64,000 nt of DNA from Actinomadura sp. NBRC 104412 (GTDB lineage Bacteria; Actinomycetota; Actinomycetes; Streptosporangiales; Streptosporangiaceae), in the NCBI RefSeq assembly GCF_030269515.1, contig NZ_BSTM01000022.1:62001-126000 (forward strand). The letters run 5' to 3'. Within the stretch, counting starts at the first letter, position 1, and the number at the start of each line of letters is the position of its first letter. The position numbers and the translations under genes are program-made. Below, one piece after another: positions 63,426-64,000 of the stretch. The notes under the pieces were generated by a model. The model was not told the DNA's origin and made no database searches. It saw only the letters and a program-made list of their open reading frames with translations.

Positions 63426-64000
63426 TTGCTTGACGTCAACTTCTTCGACGAGCTTCGCATCGGTCTGGCGACCGCCGACGACATCCGCCAGTGGTCGCAC
63501 GGCGAGGTGAAGAAGCCGGAGACGATCAACTACCGGACCCTCAAGCCGGAGAAGGACGGGCTCTTCTGCGAGAAGATCTTCGGCCCCACCCGGGACTGGG
63601 AGTGTTACTGCGGCAAGTACAAGCGCGTCCGCTTCAAGGGCATCATCTGCGAGCGCTGCGGTGTCGAGGTGACGCGCGCCAAGGTGCGGCGTGAGCGGAT
63701 GGGCCACATCGAGCTGGCCGCCCCGGTCACCCACATCTGGTACTTCAAGGGGGTCCCCTCCAGGCTCGGCTACCTGCTGGACCTGGCGCCCAAGGACCTC
63801 GAGAAGATCATTTACTTCGCCGCGTACATGATCACCAGCGTGGACGCGGAGCGGCGCGACCGCGACCTGCCCACGCTGGAGGCGCACATCTCGGTGGAGC
63901 GCCAGCAGATCGAGCAGGCCCGCGACGCCCAGGTCGAGGCCCGCCAGCAGAAGCTGGAGGCCGACCTGGCGGAGCTGGAGGAGGCCGGCGCCAAGGCCGA
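63426..64000 (+). CDS. rpoC: RNA polymerase beta' subunit, N-terminal part
   Basis: The first ~191 codons; the gene leaves the window on the right. TTG start 63426 after AAGGGG. Starts LDVNFFDELRIGLATADDIR, followed by the zinc ribbon CYCGKYKRVRFKGIICERCG and APVTHIWYFKGVPSRLG. The end in the window is the family's charged coiled-coil insertion. Confidence 0.96.
   Translation, partial: MLDVNFFDELRIGLATADDIRQWSHGEVKKPETINYRTLKPEKDGLFCEKIFGPTRDWECYCGKYKRVRFKGIICERCGVEVTRAKVRRERMGHIELAAPVTHIWYFKGVPSRLGYLLDLAPKDLEKIIYFAAYMITSVDAERRDRDLPTLEAHISVERQQIEQARDAQVEARQQKLEADLAELEEAGAKA

Overview
The window is high-GC actinobacterial chromosome. The gene order around secE-nusG-rplKA-rplJL-rpoBC, the complete mce lipid-import operon, the two mycofactocin-type dehydrogenases and the GTG/TTG starts all point to an actinomycete. 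A relative of Actinomadura or another member of the Streptosporangiales is my best guess; the genus is inferred, not proven.

1-15.5 kb is a plus-strand catabolic cluster. It encodes two acyl-CoA ligases (the first cut by the window edge), four acyl-CoA dehydrogenases (ACADs) that look like two large/small heteromeric pairs, an HpaB-type flavoprotein, an SDR, an ABM-fold monooxygenase, a nitroreductase, an alpha/beta hydrolase and a ribose-type ABC importer. Most genes overlap by 4 nt. A near-perfect 28-bp palindrome sits under a TTGACA box in the only large gap. The likely job is uptake, CoA activation and dehydrogenation of a bulky ring or side-chain compound.

15.6-17.3 kb is an arsenic island: arsC and arsR leftward, the C-As lyase gene arsI rightward, with a relic between arsR and arsC.

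17.4-28.7 kb is a second catabolic island arranged divergently. Leftward are an alpha/beta hydrolase, a Tat-type lipoprotein binding protein, an ABC ATPase and permease, and two tandem mycofactocin-type SDRs. Rightward are a fused E1 alpha-beta enzyme, an acyl-CoA ligase and an XRE-cupin regulator. The divergent promoters each carry a 17-bp palindrome over the -35 box.

28.7-32.3 kb holds stress and housekeeping genes: merR-thioredoxin-ACT-domain protein, a hypothetical protein, a PP2C-like phosphatase and a solitary ACAD with a leaderless-type promoter. 32.4-41.5 kb is the conserved stretch tRNA-Thr, tRNA-Met, rpmG, a HadA/HadB-like dehydratase pair, murB, adenosine deaminase, a secreted protein, an ECF sigma factor with a membrane partner, aspC, tRNA-Trp and secE. 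A triple ~206-bp repeat lies in front of aspC, and an inverted diverged relative lies behind rpmG.

41.6-64 kb is the transcription/translation supercluster nusG, rplK, rplA, rplJ, rplL, rpoB, rpoC (cut at the right edge). It is interrupted by two paralogous LppX-type lipoprotein genes (between rplA and rplJ) and by a complete mce operon (mceG, yrbEAB, mceABCDEF and two Mce-associated genes) between rplL and rpoB. RpoB carries Asn at the position of E. coli Ser531, a rifampicin-contact site.
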